64,000 bases of DNA from Sulfuricaulis limicola (lineage in GTDB: Bacteria > Pseudomonadota > Gammaproteobacteria > Acidiferrobacterales > Sulfurifustaceae): positions 744,001-808,000 of the forward strand of contig NZ_AP014879.1 in NCBI RefSeq assembly GCF_002355735.1, written 5' to 3'. The stretch's first letter is position 1, and each line of letters opens with the position of its first letter. A program made the position numbers and the translations under genes. This document shows positions 44,713 through 52,020 of the stretch, piece by piece. The notes beneath the pieces were generated by a model. That model was not told where the DNA came from, did not search any database, and saw only the letters and a list, made by a program, of their open reading frames with translations.

Positions 44713-45627
44713 TTTTCGTTCTTTTCCCGCCAGCAGGAATTCGAGCAGGGCCTTCTGGGCATGCAGGCGGTTTTCGGCCTCGTCCCAGACAACGCTTTGC
44801 GGTCCGTCGATGACCTCGGCCGCCACCTCCATGCCGCGGTAGGCCGGCAGGCAGTGCATGAAGACGGCATCCCGGTTTGCCAGTTTCATGAGCGCGCCGT
44901 CCACCATGAAGCCGGCGAAGGCCTTGATGCGCTCCGCCTTTTCGTGCTCCTGTCCCATGCTGGCCCAGGTGTCGGTGACGACGATGTCCGCGCCGCGCGC
45001 GGCCTGTTTCGGGTCGTGGTGCAACGTGACGCAATCGCCGCTGGCTGCGACGATCTCGGCCTTCGGTTCGTAGCCTTTGGGCGTGGCGATATCGAGCTTG
45101 AACCCCAGCATGCGTGCAGCGCTGATCCAGGAATGACAGACATTGTTGCCGTCGCCGATCCAGGCGACCTTCCTGTCGGCGATGTCGCCGCGCTTTTCAA
45201 TCCAGGTCTGGATATCGGCGAGCAACTGACAAGGGTGATCGAGATCGGTCAATGCATTAATGACGGGCACCTGCGAGTGTGTTGCGAAGCGTTCGACCAT
45301 AGCGTGCGAATTGGCGCGAATCACGATGATGTCCACCATGCGTGACAGCACGCGCGCGGTGTCTTCCGCCGGCTCGCCGCGGTCGAGATGGGTGTCACGT
45401 GGCGAGAGAAACAGGCTCGTGCCGCCCAGTTGCGCCATGCCGACCTGGAACGACACGCGCGTGCGTGTGGAGGATTTCTCGAAGATCATCGCCATGGTCC
45501 TGCCGGTCAGCGGCGTGTGCCGTTCGCCGCGCTTGAGCATGGATTTCATTTCCACGGCGCGCGCCAGCACCCGCTTGAGTTCCGCGGGTGTCAGGTCCGG
45601 CAATGTGAGGAAATGACGCGATTTCAT
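44710..45627 (-). CDS. argF: ornithine carbamoyltransferase
   Basis: A 305-residue enzyme that makes citrulline from ornithine and carbamoyl phosphate. Motifs: the carbamoyl-phosphate site FEKSSTRTRVSF, SLFLSPRDTHLDRGEPAEDTARVLSRM, VINALTDLDHPCQLLADI, the ornithine-site DTWASMGQE and FMHCLPAYRG. Length is normal, apart from a short AGKERK tail abutting the repeat. It overlaps argD by 4 bp at 45624-45627. argG is also in this window, so two steps to argininosuccinate are covered. Confidence 0.96.
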   Translation of the reverse strand: MKSRHFLTLPDLTPAELKRVLARAVEMKSMLKRGERHTPLTGRTMAMIFEKSSTRTRVSFQVGMAQLGGTSLFLSPRDTHLDRGEPAEDTARVLSRMVDIIVIRANSHAMVERFATHSQVPVINALTDLDHPCQLLADIQTWIEKRGDIADRKVAWIGDGNNVCHSWISAARMLGFKLDIATPKGYEPKAEIVAASGDCVTLHHDPKQAARGADIVVTDTWASMGQEHEKAERIKAFAGFMVDGALMKLANRDAVFMHCLPAYRGMEVAAEVIDGPQSVVWDEAENRLHAQKALLEFLLAGKERK

Positions 45628-46802
45628 GTTCCGCTTAAAAAAGCGCGTACTACCTCGTCGAGTTTATCGACCAGCATATCGGCTTCGTTGTCGGTGAAGA
45701 TGAGCGGCGGCAGCAGGCGTATGACGTTTTCCGCCGTAACGTTGATCAGAATCCCGCTTTCCAGCGCGCGTTGCAAGAGTTCCTTGCACGGCCGGTCGAG
45801 TTCGACGGCGAGCATGAGCCCGCGTCCGCGTATTTCCTTGACGCCGGAGACCTTGCCGAGTTTTTCCCTGAGTTTGGCAAGCAGCCGTTCACCAAGTTTG
45901 GCGGAGCGATCGGCGAACTTGCCTTTCTCCAGCTCATCGATGACGGTGAGCGCCACGCGGCAGACCAGCGGGTTGCCGCTGAAGGTCGAACCGTGGCTGC
46001 CAGGCTTGAACACCTGGGCTGCCTTGCCGTGCGCGAGACAGGCGCCGATCGGCACGCCGTTGCCAAGCCCCTTGGCCAGGGTCATGACATCCGGCACCAC
46101 GCCTTCGTGCTGGCAGGCGAACCATTTGCCGGTGCGGCACATGCCGGTCTGGATTTCATCGAGCATCAGCAGCCAGCCGCGCTCGTCGCAGATTTTACGC
46201 AGGCCTTTCAGATAGCCCGCGTCGGGGACGGATATACCGCCTTCGCCAGTGATGGGTTCGACCAGCACCGCGACGATCTCCTTGCTGCGTTCACCGACTT
46301 GTCGGACAGCTTCGAGATCGTTATACGGTACGCGATAGAAGCCCTGTACCAGCGGCTCGAAGCCGGACTGAATTTTGCGATTGCCGGAGGCGGAGAGGGT
46401 GGCGAGCGTGCGGCCGTGAAAACTGCCCTCGGTGACGATGATGCCGGGTGTCAGGATGTCGCGCTGATGGCCGTAAAGCCGCGCCAGCTTGATCGCGGCT
46501 TCGTTGGCTTCCGCACCGGAATTGCAGAAGAAGGCATTGTCCATGCCTGCCAGTTTGCACAGACGCTCGGCCAGTTTTTCCTGCAACGGGATTTGATACC
46601 AGTTCGAGGTGTGCAGCAGCTTGCCTGCCTGGTCGCACAGCGCCGCGGTCACGGCCGGGTGCGCGTGCCCGAGGCCGCACACGGCGATGCCTGCCAGCGC
46701 ATCGAGGTATTTCCTGCCTTGTGTATCCCACAGCCATGCGCCCTCACCATGTGTGAAGGCCACGGGCAGGCTGGCAAAAAGAGGCATCTGGTGCGAAGAC
46801 AT
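45624..46802 (-). CDS. argD: acetylornithine aminotransferase
   Basis: A 392-residue class III aminotransferase (PLP-dependent). Motifs are DALAGIAVCGLGHAHP, FCNSGAEANEAAIKLAR, GSFHGRTLATLSASG, LVEPITGEGGI, LLMLDEIQTGMCRTGKWFA and the PLP lysine in MTLAKGLGNGVPIGA. It is upstream of argF in the same operon, which supports ArgD over other class III activities. The stop codon of argD overlaps the argF start. Confidence 0.94.
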   Translation of the reverse strand: MSSHQMPLFASLPVAFTHGEGAWLWDTQGRKYLDALAGIAVCGLGHAHPAVTAALCDQAGKLLHTSNWYQIPLQEKLAERLCKLAGMDNAFFCNSGAEANEAAIKLARLYGHQRDILTPGIIVTEGSFHGRTLATLSASGNRKIQSGFEPLVQGFYRVPYNDLEAVRQVGERSKEIVAVLVEPITGEGGISVPDAGYLKGLRKICDERGWLLMLDEIQTGMCRTGKWFACQHEGVVPDVMTLAKGLGNGVPIGACLAHGKAAQVFKPGSHGSTFSGNPLVCRVALTVIDELEKGKFADRSAKLGERLLAKLREKLGKVSGVKEIRGRGLMLAVELDRPCKELLQRALESGILINVTAENVIRLLPPLIFTDNEADMLVDKLDEVVRAFLSGT

Positions 46803-46900
46803 GTTTTTTTGGTGCCCTAAAAAGACAAAGGCGCCTTGCGGGCGCCACTTAAAGCAAAAATTCTACCCCCTGCGGGCAAGAACGCAAGGGCCAAAAGCAC

Positions 46901-46924
46901 GAGGCCCGGGCAATGCCGGGCCTC
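46901..46924 (-). terminator. rho-independent terminator
   Basis: GAGGCCCGG (46901-46909) pairs with CCGGGCCTC (46916-46924). On the minus strand the stem is followed by GTGCTTTT. It lies 23 bp after the stop codon of the membrane protein gene at 46948 and upstream of argD, so it separates the two transcripts. Confidence 0.85.
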
Positions 46925-46947
46925 GGTCAGCAATTACGCCTGATTTG

Positions 46948-47442
46948 TTACATATGCGGCAGGCCGTGGCCCACGCTGCCCGCGACCATGAAGAACAGCA
47001 TGGGGAGGGACAGCATGGTGTTGGTGCGCGAGGCCAGGAAGGCGACGCGCGCGGCCTTGGCCTTGGTAGCGTCATCGGCCTGGACCAGGCCCAGCACCTT
47101 TTTCTGATTGGGCCAGATCAGCACCCAGACGTTGAAGAGCATGATGGTGCCGAGCCAGGCGCCGACGCCGATGGAGGCGGCCGCGCCCTTCAGCATGAAG
47201 GCGTTGCCGAGGCCGACGCCGGAGCGTTCGAGGTAATAGGCGCCGAGGAGCCAGGTCGTGAGCGCGGCCCAGCGGAACCACAGCAGCGCCTGCGGGGCGA
47301 CGTGCTTGGTGATGCCGGCGGCGGTGTTATCGGCCTTGGCCTTGGGCAGGGCCACGGCCTGGACGAAATTGAAGTAATAAAGAAGGCCGATCCAGATAAT
47401 GCCGGCGAAGATGTGCAACCAGCGGACGATAGTCAGTTCCAT
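46948..47442 (-). CDS. urate-hydroxylase (PuuD)-type membrane domain protein
   Basis: A 164-residue membrane protein with about four helices. The N terminus ELTIVRWLHIFAGIIWIGLLYYFNFVQ, with a histidine in helix 1, and WFRWAALTTWLLGAYYLE with HGLPHM at the end resemble the membrane domain of PuuD-type proteins. That domain is also found alone in many proteobacteria that lack urate metabolism. The histidines could hold a haem (inference). A small 35-residue membrane protein gene lies just upstream on the same strand. Confidence 0.75.
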   Translation of the reverse strand: MELTIVRWLHIFAGIIWIGLLYYFNFVQAVALPKAKADNTAAGITKHVAPQALLWFRWAALTTWLLGAYYLERSGVGLGNAFMLKGAAASIGVGAWLGTIMLFNVWVLIWPNQKKVLGLVQADDATKAKAARVAFLASRTNTMLSLPMLFFMVAGSVGHGLPHM

Positions 47443-47479
47443 TTTTTTCTCCCGTAAATTGTTGAATGACGATGAATGT

Positions 47480-47587
47480 TCAGACCGCGGTCTTGACCAG
47501 GAAATTGACGACGAAGAAATACAGGATTACGGTCAGGATCAGACCGCTGATGAGCGTGCCGACAATGGAATCCAGCGGAGTTTTCAT
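47480..47587 (-). CDS. small single-helix membrane protein (35 residues)
   Basis: Read on the minus strand, an ATG at 47587 preceded by AGAGAGGAAG opens a 35-codon frame. It begins MKTPLDSIVGTLIS, carries one hydrophobic helix (about residues 8-30) and ends VNFLVKTAV. The gene ends 37 bp before the PuuD-type gene, so both are probably one operon. Small one-helix subunits accompany membrane oxidases; whether this one assists its neighbour is open. It is well below the size usually called. Confidence 0.6.
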   Translation of the reverse strand: MKTPLDSIVGTLISGLILTVILYFFVVNFLVKTAV

Positions 47588-47733
47588 GGGTTCTTCCTCT
47601 CTTTCGGAATGGGCTTGGAATTGTTGACTGCTTTCGTGGGGCGCTAGGGTAAAGCAGCTACCGGACTAATTCAAGCGTCCTGATTTGGCGTGATTCAGTA
47701 TGATAAGGCCGTTCTGACAGGGACGTTTTACGC

Positions 47734-49545
47734 ATGCCAGCCAAAAATCCGCTTCAGCGTATCGCGCGTCTGTTTCTGCGCCCGCTGTCATCGCTTTCGA
47801 TCCACCTCGGCAACCGGTTCTACATCGGCCTCGCGGTCGTGGTCGCGGCCGCGGCCATTTTCGCCATCGCCAGCGGTTCGACGGCCGGGATGAAGAACAA
47901 GGCCTACGACCTGATCATGAAAACGCGCTTCCAGCATCCCGCGGCCGACCCGGATATCGTCATCGTGGACATCGACGAGTCCGCGCTGGCGGCGATGGCG
48001 CCGGAATACGGCCGCTGGCCGTGGCCGCGCAACATCATGGGCGAGCTGGTGGAGGGCATCGCGCCGCAGCAACCGAAAGCGGTCGTGTTCGACATCACCT
48101 TCAGCGACCCGGACGTGTTCAACGTGGCCGGCGACAAATATTTCCGCGACGTGATCGCTGCCACGCCCAACACGTTTTTCCCGATGATCCGCCTGACCGA
48201 GGAAAATGATTCGCGCAGCCAATTGCGCGTCATGCAGTTGCCCGGCGTGTCGAAACTCGATCCGGCAGCATCCGAGACCGCCACCCTTGCGGTGATTCTG
48301 CCGTTCTTCTTCGATGTGCTGACGGATCATCGTCTCGGCACCAACAACATCTACACCGATGAAGACGGCATGGCCCGGACTTATGATGTTTATGCCGACG
48401 AGTACGGCTGGCGCGTCGGCTCGCTGCCGGCCAGCGTGGCGGCGGCCGTGGGCGCGACGCTGCCGGACCAGGACGAGATCCTGCTCAACTGGCGCGGCAA
48501 GCCGCCGTCCTACCGGCGTGTGTCGTTCCACGAGGTTTATCTCGATCTGCAAAAGAGCCAAAAGACCCGCCCGGCGGACGAGTTCGCCGGCAAGATCGTC
48601 ATCATCGGCTCGACCGCGCCGTCGCTGTTCGACCTGAAGACGACGCCGGTGGCCAAGACACACCCGGGCGTGGAAATCCTGGCAACGGCGATCGACAATC
48701 TGAAAAATCGCGACTTCCTCACTGTGTTGCCGACGTGGGTCGATATTCTCGTCACGCTGGCGTCACTCGCGTTGCTAACCCTCGCGTTCGTGTACAACAT
48801 CGACCAGCGCGTGGTGAACCTGGCTTTCACCGTCCTGCAATCCGGTTTTCTCGCGGTGTCGTATCTGACGCTCAATTTTTCCGCTATCTTCATCGACCTT
48901 ACCGCGCCGTTCACATTCAGCCTGGCGTATTTCGCCGTGGCGCGCATCAACAGCATGTTTTCCGGTTTCCGCCGCAGCGGCCAGCCGTTTTTCTCCACGG
49001 CACTCGATGAAGGCAACGCCTGCCGCGTGATCCTGGTGCAGTGCCATATCCATCTCAGGAACCATCGCGCCCCTCTCGCGCTCGGCGCCTCGATCAAGAA
49101 ACAGGTCGGCTTGTCGCGTTACGGCCTCGTCACCTCACCGTTCTTCAAGGATATGCCGCTGTTGCATGCCTTCTTCCGCGACACCGCCGTGTTCTGCTGG
49201 CTGGTACCCGAGGAAAAGTCCCAGGAGGCGCTGCAGGACGTGATCGCCGTGATGGAACGTTCCTTGCCGGCGATCAGAAAATCCGCGCGCCGCGCCTCGA
49301 AGGACGGACCCATCGCGACCTGGCAGGTGCACGGGTTTTCCTTCACCGTGGATGCGGAGGAAACCTGGCGCCTGAAAGGCGAGGAGGGTATGGCGAAATT
49401 GTTCGCGCTGGCGGTAAAAGTGGAGTCTGCCAGGAGCAGCGGTGTTGTCCGCGTCGTCACGACGAAGGAATTTATCGAATCCTGCCGGACAGCGGAGGGT
49501 TTGAAGGTTTCGGAGGAATTGGAGAAGGCGGGGTTGAAGTTTTAG
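47734..49545 (+). CDS. CHASE2-domain membrane protein with uncharacterised C-terminal domain
   Basis: 603 residues. One N-terminal helix (about 25-48) is followed by an extracytoplasmic CHASE2 sensor domain (about 55-325, with IVIVDIDESALAAMAPEYGRWPWPRNIMGELVEGI and FAGKIVIIGSTAPSLFDLKTTP). Three membrane helices follow (about 330-410). CHASE2 is normally joined to adenylate cyclase, kinase or GGDEF domains. Here the roughly 190 C-terminal residues (from about MFSGFRRSGQPFF) show none of their motifs. The ligand is unknown. Confidence 0.85.
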   Translation: MPAKNPLQRIARLFLRPLSSLSIHLGNRFYIGLAVVVAAAAIFAIASGSTAGMKNKAYDLIMKTRFQHPAADPDIVIVDIDESALAAMAPEYGRWPWPRNIMGELVEGIAPQQPKAVVFDITFSDPDVFNVAGDKYFRDVIAATPNTFFPMIRLTEENDSRSQLRVMQLPGVSKLDPAASETATLAVILPFFFDVLTDHRLGTNNIYTDEDGMARTYDVYADEYGWRVGSLPASVAAAVGATLPDQDEILLNWRGKPPSYRRVSFHEVYLDLQKSQKTRPADEFAGKIVIIGSTAPSLFDLKTTPVAKTHPGVEILATAIDNLKNRDFLTVLPTWVDILVTLASLALLTLAFVYNIDQRVVNLAFTVLQSGFLAVSYLTLNFSAIFIDLTAPFTFSLAYFAVARINSMFSGFRRSGQPFFSTALDEGNACRVILVQCHIHLRNHRAPLALGASIKKQVGLSRYGLVTSPFFKDMPLLHAFFRDTAVFCWLVPEEKSQEALQDVIAVMERSLPAIRKSARRASKDGPIATWQVHGFSFTVDAEETWRLKGEEGMAKLFALAVKVESARSSGVVRVVTTKEFIESCRTAEGLKVSEELEKAGLKF

Positions 49546-49560
49546 TTTCTTCTTCGTTTT

Positions 49561-49589
49561 CGTCATTCCCGCGAAAGCGGGAATCCAGG
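49561..49589. repeat. CGTCATTCC repeat, single arm
   Basis: CGTCATTCCCGCGAAAGCGG then GAATCCAGG; nearly identical to the arm at 17632-17660. Confidence 0.8.
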
Positions 49590-49657
49590 CAGTAAATGGT
49601 TCGCGCGCATTGCGCGCGACTCAAAAACAATAATTGCGGTTCTCGCACCGCCGGCGA

Positions 49658-49855
49658 GGTACTTTTCTTTGCTCGCGCAAAGAAAAGTACCCAAAAGAAA
49701 GCGCGCCCGGATGGCGCGACTGCCCCCTGTGCTTCTCGCCCGAATCGGCACGCGCCTCAACTCGCCGGGCGCATACAACGCGCCCCGGGCTCGACCACGA
49801 GGCACGTGACTACCCCGATTCGGGCTGCGATGCTCGGGCGCGCCATACGGGGAGG
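49658..49855. repeat. CTTTCTTTGC-hairpin element, copy 2
   Basis: A perfect 15-bp stem (49658-49672 with 49677-49691, loop TCGC), then AAAGAAAGCGCGCCCG. It ends in GATGCTCGGGCGCGCCATA like copy 1. The stem sequence differs from copy 1 but pairing is preserved. Confidence 0.75.
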
Positions 49856-49899
49856 TGAGCTACCCATCTCACCGGATTCTTGGGAGTTTCTACGAGTAG

Positions 49900-50111
49900 G
49901 TTTTTTAGGCCCCGTAGCGCGCGCCGAGTACCGCAGCCCCACCGGGAGTTTTTAAGCAAGCCCCTGTTTGAGTCGAGCCGCGTTGTTTGCGGCCGACGAG
50001 TTGGCGAGCGCCCGGTGGGGCGAGGAACGGAGGGAACCGGCGCAGCCGGCGTGCGCTCCGGGGCCACGTGTTTCTTTGGTGACTTTCTTTGCACGAGCAA
50101 AGAAAGTCACC
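49900..50111. repeat. CTTTCTTTGC-hairpin element, copy 3 (inverted)
   Basis: The hairpin is at its right end (50078-50111, loop ACGA on the plus strand). Read on the minus strand it starts GGTGACTTTCTTTGCTCGTG like copy 1. The internal part includes a CCCACCGGGAG/CGCCCGGTGGGG inverted pair. Confidence 0.7.
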
Positions 50112-50176
50112 CTGGGTCGGGGGCGGAGCATCCCAGATTCAAATAACGCGGGCGAAGCCCGCTCGAGTTTTACTAT

Positions 50177-50229
50177 CTGGATTCCCGCTTCCGCGGGAAT
50201 GACAACTGAGAGCTTCCGCGGGAATGACG
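50177..50229. repeat. CGTCAT-type repeat arms
   Basis: CTGGATTCCCGCTTCCGCGG with GAATGAC, followed directly by a second half-arm (GCTTCCGCGGGAATGACG). Part of the mirror-repeat family at 13421, 17632, 24931 and 49561. Confidence 0.75.
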
Positions 50230-50236
50230 AAAAAAA

Positions 50237-51724
50237 TTAACTCAGGACCTTCTGATCCATCAATAAATTCAAGGTAAACCTCACCCCAAACCCCGTCGTA
50301 TCTGTTGGGATATGCGCCAACCCGCCCTTGTGATTCCCCGCCGACAAATCCACGTGTACCCAGTCGGGATCATTCACTAAAAACTTTTTCAGGAACGTCG
50401 CGGCGAGGATATGGTCGGCGTCGTTGTCGAGCGTGCACTGCTTGATGTCGGCGATGTCGCTCTTGAGCGCGTCTTCGTAGTCCTTCGGCAGCGGGAACGG
50501 CCAGACGCGTTCGCCGGAGGCGGTGCCGGCTTCAATTAAAACCGGAACCAGTTTTTCGCGGTTGGTGAGCGTGCCGCTCATGCGCGTGCTGAGCGCGCCG
50601 ACGCAGGCGCCGGTGAGCGTGGCGTAATCGACGATCAGTTTCGGTTTCTCGCGCGAGGCGAAATAAAGCGTGTCAGCCAGAACCATGCGGCCTTCGGCGT
50701 CGGTGTGGATAATTTCAATCGTCTTGCCATTGGCGGCCTTCACTACGTCATTCTGCTTGTAGGCCTTCGGCCCGATGTGGTTCTGTGCCAGCGCCAGCCA
50801 GCAGTCTATTGAAAAATCCGCTTTCAATTCGGTGAGCGCCAGCAGCGTGCCGAGCGCCACGGCGCTGCCCTCCATGTCTTCGTGCATGCCGTGCATGTAC
50901 TTGGCCGGTTTCAGGTTGGTGCCGCCGGTGTCGAAGCAGATGCCCTTGCCGACCAGCGCGAGCGTGGCTTTGGATGATGGCTTTTTCGGCGTGTAGCGCA
51001 GATGCAGGATGCCGGCATCCGGTTCCGGGCTGCCCTGGGCCACGGCGAGGAAAGCGCCGGCGCCGCGCGCCTTGAGTTTTTTGATATCGAGAAATTCGGC
51101 TTTCCATCCTTGCTCGCGCGCGAGTTTCTCAATGCGCCGGCGATAATTTCCTGGCGTCAGTTCGTTCGGCGGCAAGGCGGTGAGCCAGCGCGCGAGGTTG
51201 TTGCCTCTGGCTTCCGCGATGGTGCGGGCATAACCGTCGACGGAGGCGTGACCATATATATGTATCTCGCTCAGCCGGGACGGCTTGTCCGGTTTGCTCT
51301 TGTAATCCGGCATCGGGAAATCGGCGGCGAGCAGGGCCGCCAGCACCGCCTCGCAGGCGCGCCCGGCTTCATTCGGCTTGAGCCCGAAGCAGGCGACCGC
51401 GATCTGTTGCGGTTTCTGGCCCTTGTGCGCGGCGACGAGCCGGCGCGCCAGCGTCAGCCGCTCGAAGGCGCTGGATGCCGGATCGATCCCGGCCAGAGCG
51501 ATGCGGGTGGCGTTCGGATTGGGCAGATCGGTGACGAAAGGTTTGTCGCTGTCGAGCTTGTGTCCGGCGCGTTTGAGACGTTTGGCGATTTCCTTGCCGA
51601 ATGGCAGCACGTTCGCATCGAAATCCTGCACCGGTACCAGAAAAATGGCATTTGCGTGGATATCGAGCGCTTTTTCCGTTAAACCACCGGCTTCTTGCTT
51701 GATCTTCGGAATTTCGAACTGCAT
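50237..51724 (-). CDS. M17-family leucyl aminopeptidase
   Basis: A 495-residue cytosolic metallo-aminopeptidase. The C-terminal catalytic domain carries the metal and active-site blocks LVGKGICFDTGGTNLKPAKYMHGMHEDMEGSA and IIHTDAEGRMVLADTLYFA, which is the NTDAEGRL-type motif with H in place of N. LIVDYATLTGACVGAL follows. Some residues differ from PepA, so it belongs to a divergent M17 subgroup. It is monocistronic. Confidence 0.9.
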   Translation of the reverse strand: MQFEIPKIKQEAGGLTEKALDIHANAIFLVPVQDFDANVLPFGKEIAKRLKRAGHKLDSDKPFVTDLPNPNATRIALAGIDPASSAFERLTLARRLVAAHKGQKPQQIAVACFGLKPNEAGRACEAVLAALLAADFPMPDYKSKPDKPSRLSEIHIYGHASVDGYARTIAEARGNNLARWLTALPPNELTPGNYRRRIEKLAREQGWKAEFLDIKKLKARGAGAFLAVAQGSPEPDAGILHLRYTPKKPSSKATLALVGKGICFDTGGTNLKPAKYMHGMHEDMEGSAVALGTLLALTELKADFSIDCWLALAQNHIGPKAYKQNDVVKAANGKTIEIIHTDAEGRMVLADTLYFASREKPKLIVDYATLTGACVGALSTRMSGTLTNREKLVPVLIEAGTASGERVWPFPLPKDYEDALKSDIADIKQCTLDNDADHILAATFLKKFLVNDPDWVHVDLSAGNHKGGLAHIPTDTTGFGVRFTLNLLMDQKVLS

Positions 51725-52020
51725 CGGTGCCTCGCGCGAAAATTTTTGTCAAATCGGAATCGAAACTGGGCCTAAAACGCTGTTTGTCTTGACCTGTTTG
51801 ACTAAAAAAACGATCATACCGCGCGCAAAAAGGAGATGATACGGTTGCGCCGGTGGAATTGGGACCGGCCGAAAACGTATGACGCATGGTAAGAACGGAA
51901 GCCCTGTTTTGCCCGCTGCCGCCACCCGGCCGTAAAACACGACCGGACACAGTCCCCGGCCCGAGTATGCCCGTCCGGATTATCCGCAGAAGGGAGAGTT
52001 AATTTGAGGAGTGCGAGACC

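Larger units (their letters stand above)
49546..50236. other. repeat-filled intergenic region without a credible gene
   Basis: These 691 bp hold a CGTCATTCC half-repeat (49561), copies 2 and 3 of the CTTTCTTTGC-hairpin element in opposite orientations (about 49658-49855 and 49900-50111) and a closing CGTCAT-type repeat (50177-50229). The several ORFs of 60-120 codons are repeat translations that overlap on both strands and are not credible. Confidence 0.75.

Noticed and set aside
49563-50240. Several 60-120 codon ORFs on both strands
   Set aside because: All lie in repeat copies and overlap one another. None has a ribosome site or a recognisable domain.
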